Below are positions 11,480-14,441 of a DNA stretch of 14,441 nucleotides, one piece after another; within the stretch, counting starts at the first letter, position 1, and every line of letters starts with the position of its first letter. The notes under the pieces are model-generated. The model did not search any database. It saw only the letters and a program-made list of their open reading frames with translations, and was not told the origin of the DNA. This stretch comes from SIAJ01 sp035258765. GTDB taxonomy: Bacteria; Planctomycetota; Planctomycetia; Gemmatales; Gemmataceae. The position numbers and the translations under genes are program-made. The DNA lies in contig DATFWZ010000405.1 in NCBI GenBank assembly GCA_035258765.1, forward strand, positions 1-14,441, given 5' to 3'.

Positions 11480-14441
11480 CTACCGGCTCGGCTTCGACTC
11501 GCCCGGCATCACGATCACCGGTCCCGGCTCCGTCAGCCCGCCCGGTAGGATTGGTCCGCTGGCCGGGTCCAACGCCTTTGGCGGCTCCGACGACGAGTCC
11601 GGCGGATCCTTCGGCGGCTTCGGAACCGGGATATCCTTCAACTCCGGGATCGGCGGCTTGATTACTGGCGGGACCTGGTCGCCGTTCTTCGCCGGCGGAA
11701 TGGTCGGCGGGATCGGCGTTGGGCCCGGCTCAATCACGCTCGGCGGCGGCAGCGGCGCCCCGAAGTCCGGGCTGACGAACGTCCCCGGCGGGTGGAACGG
11801 CTCCGGCCCCGGCACGTGCGGAACCGTGCCGGGCGTGCCGTAGATCTTGTCGATGTCCTTGAAGGTCCAGCTCATCCGCCGGGCCTCTTCGATCAGCCGC
11901 CGCTCACTGTCCACGCAGTTCCGGATCACGTGCGGCGTGAGGATGATGAGCAGCTCGTCCTTGGTCTGGTTCTGCGTGCGGAATCGGAACAGGGCCCCGA
12001 CGTACGGCAGGTCGCCGATCCACGGCAGCTTGTTCTCCTGCCGCGTGTTGTTCTTCGTGATCAGCCCGCCCAGGACGATCGTCTCCCCGTCCATTACCGA
12101 CACAGTTGTCTGCACCGCCTGCTGGGTGAACGCCGTTGCGAATTGCCCGTTGCCGAGAGCCACGAGCGTCGGCTGTGGGCTGATGATCGACGGCTCGACC
12201 CGCATCAGGATCCGCCCCTCCGGGCTGATTCGCGGGGTGATGGTCAGCGTGGTGCCGATCTGCTGCTGGCTGATCTGCGGCTGGAACGTGCCGAGCGAGG
12301 TGAACTGGCCGCCGGAGACATAGGGGAACAGCCCGCCGACGTTGAGCGACCCGATCTGGTTGTCCAGGACGGTGACGATCGGCCGGGTGATGTTGTCCAC
12401 CCGGCCCTGGGTCTTCAGGGCCCGGATCAGGACGTTGACCGTGTCGCTGCCGGCACTGAAGACGAATCCGCCGATGCCGTTCGCGTTGGCCCGCCCTGTC
12501 CCGTAGTTGGTCAGCCCCTGGAACCCGACCACGCCCTGCTTGATCAGGTTGTTGAAAGCCGGGGCCGGTGTCAGGGTGTTGAACGGGAACGCGGTCCCGG
12601 TGAACTCCTGGATGGTGCTATTGACCGTCACCCCGGGCGGGATGAACCCGCCGGTGGCGTTCGCGAAGTTCACGGATGACGCCGGGATCACCGAGCGGTT
12701 GAACAGGACCGGGCTCTGCACCCCGATCTCGACGCCGAACTCCTCGGTGTTCGTGAGCTGCACCTCGGCGATCAGCACCTCGACGGCCACCTGCAGCGGC
12801 GTCGCGTCCAGCTTCTCAATGATCGGGATCAGCGTCTGAATCGCCTCCGGAGTGGCGCTGATGAGCAGGTTGTTGGTCACCGGCTCGGGGACGGCGATGA
12901 CGACCTGCTGGACGTTCAGGTAGTTGGTCGTGGTAATGCCCGTCTGGATGACCGTCACCGACTGCGTCAGGAGCGTTGTCAGGGCGGTGGCCACATCCGC
13001 GGCCCCGGCGTTGCGGAGCTTGTAGACGACCGTCGTTCGCGGCGAGTACTCGGTCGCCTCGAGCCGGGCGATGATGGCCCGGATGGCCTCCAGGTCATTT
13101 GGGCTCGCGGCGACGATGACCGAGTTGGTCCGGTCGTCCACCGCCACCTGGAGGTTGATGAGCCCGGCGCCCTCCCCGGGCTGGCCGGTGACGGTCAACA
13201 GCGGACGGAACCCGGTACCGGCCGCGCCTGCGCCTCCGGCACCGAGCGGCCCGCCGGGGAAACCTCCGGTCGTCCGCGCCCCGGCCGCGCCGGCCGCGCC
13301 GAAGAGCTGCTGCAACATGTTGGCCGTCAGCGTCGCGTCGGCCTTCTTCAGAGTGAAGATGTTCACGTTGGCCCGAGCGGCGCTCGGCTGGTCCAGTGCG
13401 ACGATCACCTCCTGGAGCAGCTCCATGGTCTCCTTCGGGGCCGAGATAATCAGGCTGTTTGATCGGACGTCCGGGGTGATGTGGACGTCTTCGAGGTACC
13501 CCGTCTCGAACAGTCCGTCCTTACCGGGCTTCAGGAACCGGAGGGAGACGGTCTTGGTGGTGTTCGTGGCCGCGGACCCGAGGGCGGGCCGCTGCTGGCC
13601 GAGGGCAGCGCCGAACGCGCCGCCGCCGGCCCCGAGAGGAGCACCCCCCGCGGGGGTCGGCGCGGCGCCAAGCGGCGCGCCGCCAAGTGGCGCGCCGAAC
13701 GCCCCACCGGGCCCGGCGGCCGCGGCCGCCTGGACCACGCCGGTCCCCTGCGGCAGGATGTTCTGCAGCAGCGCCACCTGGAGGGTGTTCGCCAGGTCAT
13801 CCGCGGGCGAGTTATGCAGGCGGATGATTCGCAGCTCGTTGATTGCGAGTGGGACCTCGGAGTCGATCCGGTCGATCAGGCTCTGGATCTCCTCCAGGTC
13901 TCCACGGCCGGCCTGAACGAAGATTGTGTTCGAGCTGGTGTCGTAAGTGAACCGGGTCAGGTTGTTGGCGCTTGTCTCGCCGGCGGCGTTGTAGCGCTGG
14001 TTGTAGAACTGGGTGAGCTGGTTCGCGACCAACTGGGCGCTGGCCTTCTTGAGCTTGATCGGGATCGGCAGGTTGGTGTTCTTGGTGTCGAGCTGCTTGA
14101 TCAACTCGCGGTAGTACGGGAACCGCAGGTCCGGACCGAACATCAGGACGGCGTTTCGCCGGGCCAGCGGGAGCAGAAACACCGACCCGCCGCCGCTCAA
14201 CTGCTGGGCTTGCGGCTGGCCGAACGCCCCGCCGAACGGGAACCCCCCGCCCCCCGGCTGCTGCCGCTGGGCGGCCGGCCCGTACGTGGCCCGGGCCGAG
14301 AGCTGGTTGAGCAGGTTGACCATCTCGACCGCGTCGGCGTACTGGAGCTCAATGACCTCGAGCTTCGGCCCGGCGGCCGCTTCCCTTCGCAAGTACTCTT
14401 CGAGCTGTCTGAGGATCTGGCGGACGAGCTCCAGGTCGGCC
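11480..14441 (-). CDS. gspD: Secretin, GspD/PilQ superfamily, 5'-truncated by the window (986 aa visible)
   Basis: An outer-membrane channel of a type II secretion or type IV pilus-like machine. The frame is open to the right edge, so the signal peptide and any N0 domain lie outside. The visible part has five N1-like modules, each a 'KLxxA-x-x-VAxxLxxL' unit followed by a '(S/T)NxLxVxAxPxxLExIxxxIxxLD' unit, near residues 25-118, 126-193, 201-350, 358-461 and 470-545. The secretin domain (about 550-838) includes VEVLIAEVQLTNTEEFGVEI, IGTTLTITPRISPEGRILM, and VMDGETIVLGGLI with LPWIGDLPYVGALF and ELLIILTPHVIRN. Gly/Ala/Pro-rich insertions occur in modules 1, 3 and 4. A tail of about 150 residues is rich in proline (for example PPTIPPAKNGDQVPPVIKPP). 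Typical GspD is about 650-700 aa. Whether it serves GspD or PilQ function cannot be told without neighbours. Confidence 0.93.
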   Translation of the reverse strand, partial: ADLELVRQILRQLEEYLRREAAAGPKLEVIELQYADAVEMVNLLNQLSARATYGPAAQRQQPGGGGFPFGGAFGQPQAQQLSGGGSVFLLPLARRNAVLMFGPDLRFPYYRELIKQLDTKNTNLPIPIKLKKASAQLVANQLTQFYNQRYNAAGETSANNLTRFTYDTSSNTIFVQAGRGDLEEIQSLIDRIDSEVPLAINELRIIRLHNSPADDLANTLQVALLQNILPQGTGVVQAAAAAGPGGAFGAPLGGAPLGAAPTPAGGAPLGAGGGAFGAALGQQRPALGSAATNTTKTVSLRFLKPGKDGLFETGYLEDVHITPDVRSNSLIISAPKETMELLQEVIVALDQPSAARANVNIFTLKKADATLTANMLQQLFGAAGAAGARTTGGFPGGPLGAGGAGAAGTGFRPLLTVTGQPGEGAGLINLQVAVDDRTNSVIVAASPNDLEAIRAIIARLEATEYSPRTTVVYKLRNAGAADVATALTTLLTQSVTVIQTGITTTNYLNVQQVVIAVPEPVTNNLLISATPEAIQTLIPIIEKLDATPLQVAVEVLIAEVQLTNTEEFGVEIGVQSPVLFNRSVIPASSVNFANATGGFIPPGVTVNSTIQEFTGTAFPFNTLTPAPAFNNLIKQGVVGFQGLTNYGTGRANANGIGGFVFSAGSDTVNVLIRALKTQGRVDNITRPIVTVLDNQIGSLNVGGLFPYVSGGQFTSLGTFQPQISQQQIGTTLTITPRISPEGRILMRVEPSIISPQPTLVALGNGQFATAFTQQAVQTTVSVMDGETIVLGGLITKNNTRQENKLPWIGDLPYVGALFRFRTQNQTKDELLIILTPHVIRNCVDSERRLIEEARRMSWTFKDIDKIYGTPGTVPHVPGPEPFHPPGTFVSPDFGAPLPPPSVIEPGPTPIPPTIPPAKNGDQVPPVIKPPIPELKDIPVPKPPKDPPDSSSEPPKALDPASGPILPGGLTEPGPVIVMPGESKPSR
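13667..13696 (-). repeat. Tandem 15-bp repeat inside the secretin gene
   Basis: Two adjacent 15-mers, GCCAAGCGGCGCGCC and GCCAAGTGGCGCGCC, differ by one base and encode G-A-P-L-G twice within the Gly/Ala/Pro-rich insertion of module 3. Related units (APLGA) continue on either side. The repeat looks like slippage-driven expansion. Confidence 0.7.

Noticed and set aside
12506..14000. Open frames on the plus strand opposite the secretin gene
   Set aside because: They mirror the Gly/Ala/Pro-rich secretin codons and have no start signals or domains.

Overview
The window is a high-GC bacterial chromosome segment. It most resembles a planctomycete of the Gemmata type: very GC-rich codon use, many lone genes on alternating strands, a planctomycete-style secretin with low-complexity insertions, and short palindromic repeats of a kind I recall from Gemmata-like genomes. 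This assignment is inference; no rRNA or tRNA is present to confirm it.

Left end (1-3350): an accessory patch. The first 78 bases hold the N-terminus of an IS5-type (DUF4096-like) transposase on the minus strand. Beside it is a 78-codon ORF, probably what remains of a gene, lying 4 nt downstream of a 1006-aa N6-adenine DNA methyltransferase. By eye the methyltransferase is clearly less GC-rich than everything to its right, so it was probably acquired by transfer. Its N-terminus may carry a one-base frameshift. No restriction nuclease is visible; the partner may have been the gene now cut short next to the IS.

Middle (3549-8016): four minus-strand genes of chromosomal composition. They are an M20 (PepT-like) metallopeptidase, a small sigma-70-family factor with only regions 2 and 4, a concentrative (Na+/H+-coupled) nucleoside transporter, and an Rpn/YhgA-like PD-(D/E)XK protein. 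The sigma gene has its own recognisable promoter with a palindrome over the -35 box. The peptidase gene is preceded by a 14-bp inverted repeat bracketing a -10-like box.

Right-middle (8105-10641): a plus-strand fumarylacetoacetate-hydrolase-family enzyme converges on a 46-aa membrane protein. A secreted alpha/beta-hydrolase esterase converges on a lipoprotein gene, and the two share a perfect 30-bp hairpin terminator.

Right end (10639-14441): the lipoprotein and, upstream on the same strand, a large secretin (GspD/PilQ superfamily) whose N-terminus lies beyond the window. A pair of 21-bp palindromes separates them. The secretin shows five N-domain modules, Gly/Ala/Pro-rich insertions and a long proline-rich tail. 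No CRISPR array, prophage or complete new defence system can be supported. The most unusual items are the broken methyltransferase locus, the palindromic intergenic elements and the extended secretin.
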